The notes: generated by a model not told the origin, from the letters alone. Positions 22,966 to 36,127 are shown, counted from the stretch's first letter. The stretch: DNA of 64,000 nt from Isoetes taiwanensis (GCA_021234155.1 JAJEKV010000010.1:20063418-20127417), one strand, 5' to 3'. Made by a program: numbers and translations.

Positions 22966-25490
22966 TTATCTTAAATCCATGTTTTTATACCTCGTTTAAA
23001 TATTAGCAAAATAACTAAGGGGTTCCAGGGGATTTGATATAGATATAATTCTTGAAACCATAGACCATATCCCTAATGGGTTATAAAAAAAAAATTTAAG
23101 ATAAAATCTAGTCACATTAGCTCACCTGGTTAACCCTATTAGGACATTGAGTTATTTTGGTAGAGGTTCAAAACGAGAGGTGGAGGCTCGATATACCATC
23201 AAACCTGGGCAAATAGGATTGACATCTTAAAATCATTCCCACGATCGTGGTAGTCCGTGGTGCACCTCGTTTTAGAATATGTAGCAAAAAATAACGGGGG
23301 GTTCGTGGGGATTTGATATAGATATAATTCTTGAAACCATAGACCATATCCCTAAAACAATTCAATGGGTTATTATAAAAAACATAGATTTAAGATAAAA
23401 AATAGTCACATTAGCTCACCGTTAGATTGGTTAAAGTAGTCGATTAGGACATTGAGTTATTTTTGGTAGAGGTTCGAATCCTATGATTTCACCGTGATAG
23501 AGGCTCGATATACCATCAAAACCTTAGGCAAACTCAGATTCGACATCTTAAAATCATAGGGCCCCAATCATAATTGAGGTAAACGAGAGGTGTCAAGAAG
23601 CTCAGAATACGGGCCATAAAATAGATCCGACGGGGTGGTCCGTGGGGATTTGAATATAGATATAATTCAGGGTTGAAACCATTTGATAGATACCATGAAA
23701 CCATAGACCATATCCCTAAAACAATTCAATGGGTTATAAAAAAACATAGATTTAAGATAAAAAATAGTCACATTAGCTCACCGGGTTAGATTGGTTAAAG
23801 TAGTCGATTAGGACATTGAGTTATTTTGGTAGAGGTTCGAATCCCCGTGATTTTCACCAGATAGAGGCTCGATATACCATCAAAACCTTAGGCAAACTCA
23901 GATTCGACATCTTAAAATCATAGGCGCCCCCAATCATAATTGAGCATAATCTAAAACGAGAGGTGTCAAGAAGCTCCAACATAGGCCCGGGCCATAGGAT
24001 TGACAGATCCGACGCATCGTGGGTAGTCCGTGGTGCACCTCGCTTAGAATATGTAGCAAAATAACAGGGTTCGTGGGGATTTGATATAGATATAATTCTT
24101 GAAACCATAGACCATATCCCTAAAACAATTCAATGGGTTATTATAAAAAACATAGATTTAAGATAAAAAATAGTCACATTAGCTCTTTGGTTAGATTGGT
24201 TAAAGTAGTCATGATTAGGACATTGAGTTATTTTGGTAGAGGTTCGAATCCCTCGTATTTCACCGTGATAGAGGCTCGATATACCATCAAAACCTTAGGC
24301 AAACTCAGATTCGACATCTTAAAATCATAGGCGCCCCAATCATAATTGAGCATAATCGAAACGAGAGGTGTCAAGAAGCTCCAACATACGGGTCCCGGGC
24401 CATAGGATTGACAGATCCGACGATCGTGGTAGTCCAGGTGCACCTCGTTTAGAATATGTAGCAAAATAATGAGGGGTTCCGTGGGGATTTGATATAGATA
24501 TAATTCTTGAAACCATAGACCATATCCCTAAAACAATTCAATGGGTTATTATAAAAAACATAGATTTAAGATAAAAAATAGTCACATTAGCTCATTGGTT
24601 AGATTGGTTAAAGTAGTCGATTAGGACATTGAGTTATTTTGGTAGAGGTTCGAATCCCCCTCAGATTTCACCGAGATAGAGGCTCGATATACCATCAAAA
24701 CCTTAGGCAAACTCGTATTCGACATCTTAAAATCATAGGCGTCCCCAATCATAATTGAGCATAATCGAAACGAGAGGTGTCAAGAAGCTCCAACATACAG
24801 TCTGGGCCATAGGATTGACAGATCCGACGAATCGTGGTAGTCCGTGGTGCACCTCGTTTAGAATATGTAGCAAAATAACATGGGGTTCCAGGGGATTTGA
24901 TATAGATATAATTCTTGAAACCATAGACCATATCCCTAAAACAATTCAATGGGTTATTATAAAAAAAACATAGATTTAAGATAAAAAATAGTCACATTAG
25001 CTCACTGGTTAGATTGGTTAAAGTAGTCGTATTAGGACATTGAGTTATTTTGGTAGAGGTTCGAATCCCCGTATTTCACCGTATAGAGGCTCGATATACC
25101 ATCAAAACCTTAGGCAAACTCGTATTCGACATCTTAAAATCATAGGCGTCCCCAATCATAATAATGGGTTATTATAAAAAAAACATAGATTTAAGATAAA
25201 AGATAGTCACATTAGCTCACCGGTTAGATTGGTTAAAGTAGTCGTATTAGAACATTGAGTTATTTTGGTAGAGGTTCAATCCTCAGATTTCACCGTGATA
25301 GAGGCTCGATATACCATCAAAACCTTAGGCAAACTCAGATTCGACATCTTAAAATCATAGGCGCCCCCAATCATAATTGAGCATAATCGAAACGAGAGAG
25401 GTGTCAAGAAGCTCCAACACGGTGCCGGGCCATAGGATTGACAGATCCGACGATCGTGGTAGTCCAGGTGCACCTCGTTTAGAATATGTA
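22966..25490 (+). repeat. Satellite array, forward orientation, about 6 monomers
   Basis: The same family in the opposite orientation. Several monomers are degenerate or partial near the switch (22966-23700). One short monomer junction is collapsed near 25160. The array ends at 'gaatatgtag' before the header of the first higher-order repeat. Confidence 0.95.
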
Positions 25491-25784
25491 GCCCCTAACC
25501 ATCGGTTGACCCCTTTGAGTCTCGAGGGCAGGTAGAACCTTTATTTCTGATGCACTTGTTATGCATATTGATATTATGTGATGTCGCCTTGTTGATGGAT
25601 GGCCACCCTTCCTGGTGGTATATTATTATGTATATTGTTGCTAGGTGCTAACATATATGTACACTTCCACTATATAAGATTTCCCATAGAAGGCGTGGGA
25701 CGAATGACACCTCCGTGCCCTTCACTTGGACACTCGCCCATCACAAGTGGTCCGAGTCAGAGGGGGGGCCTTTTCGTGGTGATT
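25491..25784 (+). repeat. Header of higher-order repeat copy 1
   Basis: Begins 'cccctaaccatc' directly after satellite. It recurs at 28428 and 31339. It includes a TATA-like 'ctatataagat' near 25670 but no long coding frame that I trust. It may be a piece of a retroelement leader or LTR that I do not recognise. Confidence 0.75.
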
Positions 25785-27139
25785 GAGTTGCCATGGGAGG
25801 AGAATTTATCGTATTTATACGATTGAAGCATCGTATATATTCGGGGAGCGTCACAACTTCCACATATTGAGATAGTCAAGTTGCCTAAAGGTAAATAGGC
25901 TGTTGGAAACAAATGGGTATATAAGCTCAAAACAAACAGAGACGGGTCTCCAAAGTATAAAGCAAGGTTAATTGCACAAGAATATTCCCAAAGAAAAGGT
26001 ATAGACTTTAAAGAAGTATATTCACCAGTAGTGAAGTTGGCAAGCATTGGAATGATTATTTCTATTGCTAATGCACTAAATATGCTGAATTAGATGAAGA
26101 GGTTTTTATGGAATAGACACAGGGGTTTGAAGAGGGGAAAACCAAGGCCTGGAAGGGTTGTATATGGCCTTAAACAATCCACAAGATAGTGGTGTATATG
26201 CATTGTCCAATATTTGAAAGAACAGGGCTATGAGAAACTTGCAAATAATGGAAATGTCTGCATATTGAAAAAGGGAGATATTTTTTGCACAATGGCAATC
26301 TATGTGGATGATTGTATACTAGCAGTAAATGGCAAAGACATCCTTAAATAGTGTAAGGAAACTCTGAACAAAAGTTATAAAATGAGAGATCTAAAAGAAC
26401 TCTGTAAGTTCTTGGGTATTCAAGTTAGAAGGTGTAGAGAAAGAAAAATAATCTCATTGTGTCAAGGTGAGTACATTGATTCAGTTCTTAGAAATAACAT
26501 GCATGAAAAAACAGACCAAGAAAGGGAGCAAATGGCAAAAATTCCTTATAGATAGTTGATAGGGTGCTTGTTGTTTATTGCAAACAACACTAGACCTAAT
26601 ATAGCATTTATTATAAATATTTTAAGCATATATAATAGTGATCCAGAACAAGGTCATTGGTAGGTTGCAAAAAAGGTTTTGAGATATCTGAAGGGCACTA
26701 ACAAAAAAGGCATAGTATATAGTTTAGAAGATTTGCAGTTCAAAATATACAATGATGTTGATTGATGTGGAGATGTAGACGAGAGGAAATTCACCTCTGG
26801 ACATCTTTTAATTTTAGAAAGAGAACCAATTAGCTGGAGGAGTAAAGCAATCATCAATTGCTCTATCAAACTGCATACAATCGAGAATATGCCTCATCAA
26901 CATTGGCGAAAAAAGGAAATTGTGTGTGGAAAAAAAAAAAAAAGAGTTTTGGAAGAGCTTGGACTAAAGCAAAGAGGCAAGATCTTGGGTTATTTTGTAA
27001 TTAAGATGAGTAAAGGTTAAATTCAGTTAAAATATGTGTGTTCAGACAAACAACTCGCAGATATACTGACCAAGGCCTTAGGATGTAAGAGGTTTTAGAA
27101 ATTAGTAGGAGGTTTTGAGATTATGATCTGAAAGGGGAA
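25785..27139 (+). pseudogene. Dead copia RT-RNase H fragment, repeat copy 1
   Basis: One mostly continuous frame matches copia pol: [62 protein letters not shown] (the YVDD box of RT), [23 protein letters not shown]. It ends in a polypurine tract. In-frame stops replace conserved residues, for example after LPKGK, inside the QW of the KQSPRQW equivalent, and in DVD-stop-CGD of RNase H. It is related to, but clearly older than, the copia at 54570-59196. The same stops recur in the other two copies. Confidence 0.9.
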
Positions 27140-27343
27140 TGTAAGAATTTAGATGTTCATATTATAATCTCAAGAAGTGCAGGAGACATGTACAATGAAT
27201 CTTACATGTACATAATGTGCATGTACCAGGTTATTCTTAGTTTGAGATAATTGAATGATTAGCCTGAGCTTGACAAAATGATCATGAAGAATACATATTC
27301 ATATGGCAGATCATTCTGTGTTAAAGAAGTTGAGTACATGGCA
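27140..27343 (+). mobile_element. Truncated LTR of the dead copia, copy 1
   Basis: Follows the polypurine tract 'ctgaaaggggaa' and starts TGTAAGAATTTAG. It is cut after about 200 bp by satellite at 'ggcaaatatgtagcaaaa'. Equivalent truncations occur at 30062-30265 and 32976-33180. Confidence 0.75.
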
Positions 27344-28427
27344 AATATGTAGCAAAATAACAGGGGGTTCCAGGGGGATTTGATATAGATATAATTCTTG
27401 AAACCATAGACCATATCCCTAAAACAATTCAATGGGTTATTATAAAAAAAACATAGATTTAAGATAAAAAATAGTCACATTAGCTCACTGGTTAGATTGG
27501 TTAAAGTAGTCGTATTAGGACATTGAGTTATTTTGGTAGAGGTTCGAATCCCCGTATTTCACCGTATAGAGGCTCGATATACCATCAAAACCTTAGGCAA
27601 ACTCGTATTCGACATCTTAAAATCATAGGCGTCCCCAATCATAATTGAGCATAATCGAAACGAGAGGTGTCAAGAAGCTCCAACATACAGTCTGGGCCAT
27701 AGGATTGACAGATCCGACGGCGTGGTAGTCCAGGGGTGCACCTCGTTTAGAATATGTAGCAAAATAACGAGGGGTTCAGGGGGATTTGATATAGATATAA
27801 TTCTTGAAACCATAGACCATATCCCTAAAACAATTCAATGGGTTATTATAAAAAAACATAGATTTAAGATAAAAAATAGTCACATTAGCTCACCTTTGGT
27901 TAGATTGGTTAAAGTAGTTGTATTAGGACATTGAGTTATTTTGGTAGAGGTTGAATCCCGTATTTCACCAGATTATCGTGGTAGTCCGTGGTGCACCTCG
28001 TTTAGAATATGTAGCAAAATAACAGGGGGTTCCAGGGGGATTTGATATAGATATAATTCTTGAAACCATAGACCATATCCCTAAAACAATTCAATGGGTT
28101 ATTATAAAAAAAACATAGATTTAAGATAAAAGATAGTCACATTAGCTCACTGGTTAGATTGGTTAAAGTAGTCGTATTAGAACATTGAGTTATTTTGGTA
28201 GAGGTTCGAATCCCCGTATTTCACCGTATAGAGGCTCGATATACCATCAAAACCTTAGGCAAACTCGTATTCGACATCTTAAAATCATAGGCGTCCCCAA
28301 TCATAATTGAGCATAATCGAAACGAGAGGTGTCAAGAAGCTCCAACACACGATGCGGGCCATAGGATTGACAGATCCGACGACTGTGGTAGTCCAGGGTG
28401 CACCTCGTTTAGAATATGTAGCCCCTA
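27344..28427 (+). repeat. Satellite monomers closing repeat copy 1
   Basis: About 2.7 monomers in forward orientation. The middle one is shortened at 27960-27990, where 'tttcaccagatt' jumps to 'atcgtggtagtcc'. The block ends with 'gaatatgtagcccc'. Confidence 0.9.
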
Positions 28428-31338
28428 ACCATCAGTTGACCCCTTTGAGTCTGAGCCCGAGGTAGAACCTTTATTTCTGATGCACTTGTTATGCATATTG
28501 ATATTATGTGATGTCGCCTTGTTGATGGATGGCCACCCTTCCTGGTGGTATATTATTATGTATATTGTTGCTAGGTGCTAACATATATGTACACTTCCAC
28601 TATATAAGATTTCCCATAGAAGGCGTGGGACGAATGACACCTCCGTGCCCTTCACTTGGACACTCGCCCATCACAAGTGGTCCGAGTCAGAGGGGGGGCC
28701 TTTTCGTGGTGATTGAGTTGCCATGGGAGGAGAATTTATCGTATTTATACGATTGAAGCATCGTATATATTCGGGGAGCGTCACAACTTCCACATATTGA
28801 GATAGTCAAGTTGCCTAAAGGTAAATAGGCATTTGGAAACAAATGGGTATATAAGCTCAAAACAAAGCAGAGAGACGGGTCTCCAAAGTATAAAGCAAGG
28901 TTAATTGCACAAGAATATTCCCAAAGAAAAGGTATAGACTTTAAAGAAGTATATTCACCCAAGAGTGAAGTTGGCAAGCATTGGAATGATTATTTCTATT
29001 GCTAATGCACTAAATATCTTTGAATTAGATGAAGAGGTTTTATGGAATAGACACGGGGGTTTGAAGAGGGAAAACCAAGGCACGGAAGGGTTGTATATGG
29101 CCTTAAACAATCCACAAGATAGTGGTGTATATGCATTGTCCAATATTTGAAAGAACAGGGCTATGAGAAACTTGCAAATAATGGAAATGTCTGCATATTG
29201 AAAAAGGGAGATATTTTTTGCACAATGGCAATCTATGTGGATGATTGTATACTAGCAGTAAATGGCAAAGACATCCTTAAATAGTGTAAGGAAACTCTGA
29301 ACAAAAGTTATAAAATGAGAGATCTAAAAGAACTCTGTAAGTTCTTGGGTATTCAAGTTAGAAGGTGTAGAGAAAGAAAAATAATCTCATTGTGTCAAGG
29401 TGAGTACATTGATTCAGTTCTTAGAAATAACATGCATGAAAACAGACCAAGAAAGGGAGCAAATGGCAAAAATTCCTTATAGATAGTTGATAGGGTGCTT
29501 GTTGTTTATTGCAAACAACACTAGACCTAATATAGCATTTATTATAAATATTTTAAGCATATATAATAGTGATCCAGAACAAGGTCATTGGTAGGTTGCA
29601 AAAAAGGTTTTGAGATATCTGAAGGGCACTAACAAAAAAGGCATAGTATATAGTTTAGAAGATTTGCAGTTCAAAATATACAATGATGTTGATTGATGTG
29701 GAGATGTAGACGAGAGGAAATTCACCTCTGGACATCTTTTAATTTTAGAAAGAGAACCAATTAGCTGGAGGAGTAAAGCAATCATCAATTGCTCTATCAA
29801 CTGTACAATCAGAATATGCCTCATCAACATTGGCAGCAAAGGAAATTGTGTGGAAAAAAAAAAGAGTTTTGGAAGAGCTTGGACTAAAGCAAAGAGGCAG
29901 TACTGGGTTATTTTGTAATTAAGATGAGTAAAGGTTAAATTCAGTTAAAATATGTGTGTTCAGACAAACAACTTCATGAGATATCTTACGACCAAGGCCT
30001 TAGGATGTAAGAGGTTTTAGAAATTAGTAGGAGGTTTTGAGATTATGATCTGAAAGGGGAATGTAAGAATTTAGATGTTCATATTATAATCTCAAGAAGT
30101 GCAGGAGACATGTACAATGAATCTTACATGTACATAATGTGCATGTACCAGGTTATTCTTAGTTTGAGATAATTGAATGATTAGCCTGAGCTTGACAAAA
30201 TGATCATGAAGAATACATATTCATATGGCAGATCATTCTGTGTTAAAGAAGTTGAGTACATGGCAAATATGTAGCAAAATAACAGGGGGTTCCAGGGGGA
30301 TTTGATATAGATATAATTCTTGAAACCATAGACCATATCCCTAAAACAATTCAATGGGTTATTATAAAAAACATAGATTTAAGATAAAAAATAGTCACAT
30401 TAGCTCCTTTGGTTAGATTGGTTAAAGTAGTCGTATTAGGACATTGAGTTATTTTGGTAGAGGTTCAATCCCCAGTATTTCACCGTATAGAGGCTCGATA
30501 TACCATCAAAACCTTAGGCAAACTCGTATTCGACATCTTAAAATCATAGGCGTCCCCAATCATAATTGAGCATAATCGAAACGAGAGGTGTCAAGAAGCT
30601 CCAACATACAGTCTGGGCCATAGGATTGATCAGATCCGACGATCGTGGTAGTCCGTGGTGCACCTCGTTTAGAATATGTAGCAAAATAACAGGGGTTCGG
30701 GGGATTTGATATAGATATAATTCTTGAAACCATAGACCATATCCCTAAAACAATTCAATGGGTTATTATAAAAAAACATAGATTTAAGATAAAAATAGTC
30801 ACATTAGCTCACTTTGGTTAGATTGGTTAAAGTAGTCGTATTAGGACATTGAGTTATTTTGGTAGAGGTTTGAATCCCCGTATTTTCACCGTATAACCGT
30901 GGTAGTCCGTGGTGCACCTCGTTTAGAATATGTAGCAAAATAATGTGGGGGTTCGGGGGATTTGATATAGATATAATTCTTGAAACCATAGACCATATCC
31001 CTAAAACAATTCAATGGGTTATTATAAAAAAAACATAGATTTAAGATAAAAGATAGTCACATTAGCTCCTTTGGTTAGATTGGTTAAAGTAGTCGATTAG
31101 AACATTGAGTTATTTTGGTAGAGGTTCAATCCCGTATTTCAATCGTATAGAGGCTCGATATACCATCAAAACCTTAGGCAAACTCGTATTCGACATCTTA
31201 AAATCATAGGCGTCCCCAATCATAATTGAGCATAATCGAAACGAGAGGTGTCAAGAAGCTCCAACACACAGTCTGGGCCATAGGATTGACAGATCCGACG
31301 ACTGTGGTAGTCCAGGGTGCACCTCGTTTAGAATATGT
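28428..31338 (+). repeat. Higher-order repeat copy 2 (header, dead copia, satellite)
   Basis: Period about 2.9 kb. The header is at 28428-28715, the copia fragment at about 28716-30061 with the same premature stops as copy 1, the LTR fragment at 30062-30265, and satellite at 30266-31338. Small differences from copy 1 include the A-run near 29855 and the DQLADI-equivalent region at 29970-29990. Confidence 0.9.
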
Positions 31339-33183
31339 AGCCCCTAACCATCAGTTGACCCCTTTGAGTCTGAGCCCGAGGTAGAACCTTTATTTCTGAT
31401 GCACTTGTTATGCATATTGATATTATGTGATGTCGCCTTGTTGATGGATGGCCACCCTTCCTGGTGGTATATTATTATGTATATTGTTGCTAGGTGCTAA
31501 CATATATGTACACTTCCACTATATAAGATTTCCCATAGAAGGCGTGGGACGAATGACACCTCCGTGCCCTTCACTTGGACACTCGCCCATCACAAGTGGT
31601 CCGGAAGTGGGGGGGGCCTTTTAGGTGGTGATTGAGTTGCCATGGGGGAGGAGAATTTATCGTATTTATACGATTGAAGCATCGTATATATTCGGGGAGC
31701 GTCACAACTTCCACATATTGAGATAGTCAAGTTGCCTAAAGGTAAATAGGCTGTTGGAAACAAATGGGTATATAAGCTCAAAACAAACAGAGACGGGTCT
31801 CCAAAGTATAAAGCAAGGTTAATTGCACAAGAATATTCCCAAAGAAAAGGTATAGACTTTAAAGAAGTATATTCACCAGTAGTGAAGTTGGCAAGCATTG
31901 GAATGATTATTTCTATTGCTAATGCACTAAATATGCTGAATTAGATGAAGAGGTTTTTATGGAATAGACACAGGGGTTTGAAGAGGGGAAAACCAAGGCC
32001 TGGAAGGGTTGTATATGGCCTTAAACAATCCACAAGATAGTGGTGTATATGCATTGTCCAATATTTGAAAGAACAGGGCTATGAGAAACTTGCAAATAAT
32101 GGAAATGTCTGCATATTGAAAAAGGGAGATATTTTTTGCACAATGGCAATCTATGTGGATGATTGTATACTAGCAGTAAATGGCAAAGACATCCTTAAAT
32201 AGTGTAAGGAAACTCTGAACAAAAGTTATAAAATGAGAGATCTAAAAGAACTCTGTAAGTTCTTGGGTATTCAAGTTAGAAGGTGTAGAGAAAGAAAAAT
32301 AATCTCATTGTGTCAAGGTGAGTACATTGATTCAGTTCTTAGAAATAACATGCATGAAAACAGACCAAGAAAGGGAGCAAATGGCAAAAATTCCTTATAG
32401 ATAGTTGATAGGGTGCTTGTTGTTTATTGCAAACAACACTAGACCTAATATAGCATTTATTATAAATATTTTAAGCATATATAATAGTGATCCAGAACAA
32501 GGTCATTGGTAGGTTGCAAAAAAGGTTTTGAGATATCTGAAGGGCACTAACAAAAAAGGCATAGTATATAGTTTAGAAGATTTGCAGTTCAAAATATACA
32601 ATGATGTTGATTGATGTGGAGATGTAGACGAGAGGAAATTCACCTCTGGACATCTTTTAATTTTAGAAAGAGAACCAATTAGCTGGAGGAGTAAAGCAAT
32701 CATCAATTGCTCTATCAACTGTACAATCAGAATATGCCTCATCAACATTGGCAGCAAAGGAAATTGTGTGGAAAAAAAAAAGAGTTTTGGAAGAGCTTGG
32801 ACTAAAGCAAAGAGGCAGTACTGGGTTATTTTGTAATTAAGATGAGTAAAGGTTAAATTCAGTTAAAATATGTGTGTTCAGACAAACAACTCGCAGATAT
32901 ACTGACCAAGGCCTTAGGATGTAAGAGGTTTTAGAAATTAGTAGGAGGTTTTGAGATTATGATCTGAAAGGGGAATGTAAGAATTTAGATGTTCATATTA
33001 TAATCTCAAGAAGTGCAGGAGACATGTACAATGAATCTTACATGTACATAATGTGCATGTACCAGGTTATTCTTAGTTTGAGATAATTGAATGATTAGCC
33101 TGAGCTTGACAAAATGATCATGAAGAATACATATTCATATGGCAGATCATTCTGTGTTAAAGAAGTTGAGTACATGGCAAATA
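31339..33183 (+). repeat. Higher-order repeat copy 3 (header and dead copia)
   Basis: Header 31339-31635, copia fragment to 32975, truncated LTR 32976-33180. The copia part is near-identical to copies 1 and 2 and has the same stops, so the block was amplified after the element had died. Confidence 0.9.
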
Positions 33184-33596
33184 TGTAGCAAAATAACAGG
33201 GGGTTCCAGGGGGATTTGATATAGATATAATTCTTGAAACCATAGACCATATCCCTAAAACAATTCAATGGGTTATTATAAAAAAAACATAGATTTAAGA
33301 TAAAAAATAGTCACATTAGCTCACTGGTTAGATTGGTTAAAGTAGTCGTATTAGGACATTGAGTTATTTTGGTAGAGGTTCGAATCCCCGTATTTCACCG
33401 TATAGAGGCTCGATATACCATCAAAACCTTAGGCAAACTCGTATTCGACATCTTAAAATCATAGGCGTCCCCAATCATAATTGAGCATAATCGAAACGAG
33501 AGGTGTCAAGAAGCTCCAACATACAGTCTGGGCCATAGGATTGACAGATCCGACGACTGTGGTAGTCCAGGGTGCACCTCGTTTAAAATATGTAGC
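33184..33596 (+). repeat. Last satellite monomer of the left array
   Basis: One complete forward monomer after copy 3. It ends with 'aaaatatgtagcaaaataac' and then passes into unrelated sequence (catggtactt...). Confidence 0.9.
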
Positions 33597-34428
33597 AAAA
33601 TAACCATGGTACTTAAGTGAATACTATGGTCAAGTATATAAGCAATGGTTCAAATGAACCATGGCTAAATTAGGAAGTTGACCTAAAATTGGTTTTAGGA
33701 AAAAATCGATCCAATGGCTTCGAGCCAAAGTCCATTTGAAGTACTCGGTCCAATGTACAGAAGACAGGACCAGTTTCTGAAGGCAAAAGTGTGAGGTTTA
33801 ACCGCAGAAACCTGTTGCATAAAATAATCTAAGATGTATAGATGTTATATACAGTTCAATTAGATTGCTCAAATGCTACAGTGTTTCAATCAATATCAAA
33901 ACTACATTAAATTATTTATTGTCTTTAAATGGTTATGAAAATTTATTGAAGGACATTGTGATAGTAGAATAATATTTCTCTAGTGGTGATTCAAGAATAA
34001 ATCCTATACATTATGAATAGAGGTGATTCAACTAAAGGAGATGATAGTTGTGATATTGAAATCATTGAGTTAACAAGAAAATATATTTGATTATTGACCT
34101 ACTTTTCTTACATAGGCAACGTCGAAGTTTTGAAAGTGGCATCAAGTACCTTGTTCTTGATGCACAAGGCCTGCAATACACCGAGTTGGGATTTGAATCA
34201 GCAAGCTCAGGAATGGAAAGACTTTTGCTTGATTTATCTATAACAGTGCAAGCAATATTACAACACATTATTCCAAAATCAATTTGATGGGTGAAACTAA
34301 GGAGCTTGATGTGGTTCAATAGGTTTTTCATGGAGGTTTATGATGATGCCCGATGAAAGTAAAACTTGACGATGACATGTATGTCCTTTTTATGGATATG
34401 TTCAATGTTGACATCTTCTATAGAAAAG
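33597..34428. other. No certain gene; possible upstream part of a PIF element
   Basis: The opposing frames at 34062-34331 and 34087-34287 are not recognised. The plus-strand stretch just before 34429 leads into the transposase remnant and may contain its degraded N-terminal part. Confidence 0.35.
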
Positions 34429-35157
34429 CAAGATACACGTTATAGGATGGCAATGCATGTACCATTGTCTATAGGAGCTACTCTATACAAATTGTTCAAG
34501 GGATGTGATTATGATGAGGTCTCTAAGAAATTTGGGATAAAGAGCGTCTCTTCTTTGGTGCTGAAGGAAATTTGTCGTGGTATTAACATCCACTTCAAGC
34601 ATTGTATTAAGTGGCCAATAGGTGGCAATTTGTAGGGCATGGAAGCTTCGTTCAGGGAAGTAAGTGGGCTTCCTAATTGCCATAGTAGGCGCCCATATTA
34701 ATTTGAGACATGTTGGATATGTTCATTGGGTCTAGGATCAGTAGATGATGCACGTGCTCTTAGAAACTTGGGCTTGGCAGAAAAGGCACAACACCATCAG
34801 ATTTTGCATGAACCAACTATGGTTATCAATGTTGCTTATACCTTACACCCATACTTGGTAGGTGACAAAGGAGGTTATATGCCTTCTCCATGGCTAATGT
34901 TACCATATATTGGAGATGCATCCAAACTTAATGTAGCTCCAAACTTGTTCAATGATCGCCACGTGAGAGCAAGATTGTTTATTGAGCAGTCAGTTGGAGT
35001 TCTTAGAAGGAAATTTAAGAGTTTGAGGACAATGCTTGCAGTGGATATTCACTTCTTAGCAGAGTTGATATACTCATGTTGCTTGTTGCATAACTTATTG
35101 TTGGAGTCAAGGCATATAGATTTGGATGCAGAGCTTCGAAAACTTATAGAGGAATAG
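34429..35157 (+). pseudogene. PIF/Harbinger (HARBI1-like) transposase remnant
   Basis: Two plus-strand pieces match PIF/Harbinger DDE transposases. The first (to 34635) has the helix-turn-helix region: ATLYKLFKGCDYDEVSKKFG, then the IKWP box. The second (34726-35157) has YLVGDKGGYMPSPWLMLPY, corresponding to the second catalytic aspartate region (GDxGY), then FNDRHVRARLFIEQSVGVLR with the catalytic glutamate region, and CCLLHNLLLE at the end. Stops and frame changes lie between them, and the first catalytic aspartate region (IDGTHI-type) is missing. It is a decayed transposon or a dead domesticated copy; terminal inverted repeats were not identified. Confidence 0.85.
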
Positions 35158-36127
35158 GAGGAAGAGAATGGGGAAGATGAAAATATAGTTTTGGATATGG
35201 GTGATAGCATTCGAGACAATCTTTCACAATACTTGGTCTTCTTAAGGTAAAATGAGGATGGAGCTCAATGTTGAGGAAAATGAGGTGAGCAATAACATGT
35301 ATAGAGTTTATAGTAGTATTTGAGTTTCTTTTTTGTAACATTGTTTTGGTTGGTCTAACAGACGGTTCGAAGGCTGCAATCTTGGTAGTAGATATTTGCA
35401 AAGAGGAATATGATGCAAAAACTTGGATACGAGTCCACGTGAAGAGTTTGTTGATTTTTGTACTTCTATTTCATCCAGTCTATGAGTGTTTAAGGCACGT
35501 GAATCTGAATCTGTGTTGGAATAATCATGAATGTGTGTGTGTGTTTTTTTTTAAGCTTTAAAGCTGAACTTTTGGATGCCTCTTTCCTATTCAGGCCCAC
35601 CTAAAACTTCTCCGCCATGCCAGGTATTCGTGTTGCTTAGTCATGTCATGATCCTTTTCTTTCCGGTTCTGAAATTTAGCTCCAGGCACAAGCTTCTGTC
35701 AAGATCTTCTTTCCCAACCCCAAATTTGGCCTGGCCCACACCACAACTTGGCTAGCCATCGATTCCTGCAACAACGACCCGGCAACAGTATCCTGCGCTT
35801 CTTTATCAGTTTGATTCCTATTCCGATTTTCCAAGTCGGCCCCTGGCTGTGCCAACAAATTCACTTTACATTAAGTCTAATATCTGGCCTACGTCCAAAT
35901 CCTGCCTTTCTTTGCCTCTTGTTGCTGGTTCTTTTGCTCTAGGTTGGCCCTCAATCTTCCTCCACTAGGGTTTTCACACGGTTCTTTTGCCGAGAGGGGA
36001 GTTCCTTGTTCATAATTGTTATATACTCATTTCAATTTGTTCGGTATCCAGAAGTGCTTTGTCTTTTGCTTGGATCTCTAGGTCGCATCACTTTGGGCTC
36101 TTTAGATTGGCTTTCGGGGTCTCTTAT
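35158..36127. other. No supported gene; probable LINE 5' region at the right end
   Basis: The first half is AT-rich spacer with a short GT run near 35536. The second half, rich in pyrimidines and closer in composition to the following ORF1, may be the 5' UTR of the LINE, but its start cannot be fixed. Confidence 0.4.

Noticed and set aside
20900-25473. Many 60-85-codon frames across the satellite (phrases such as GFKNYIYIKSP and CWSFLTPLV)
   Set aside because: They recur once per monomer, on whichever strand follows the monomer orientation, and are broken by indels. They are shadows of the repeat, not genes.
20535-25490. CRISPR-like array
   Set aside because: The unit is about 405 bp and tandem without unique spacers, in an intron-bearing eukaryotic context. 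It is a satellite.
25491-25784. Header of the 2.9-kb repeat as an intact LTR
   Set aside because: It has a TATA-like motif, but no TG...CA ends, no partner copy on the other side of the copia fragment and no primer-binding site next to it.
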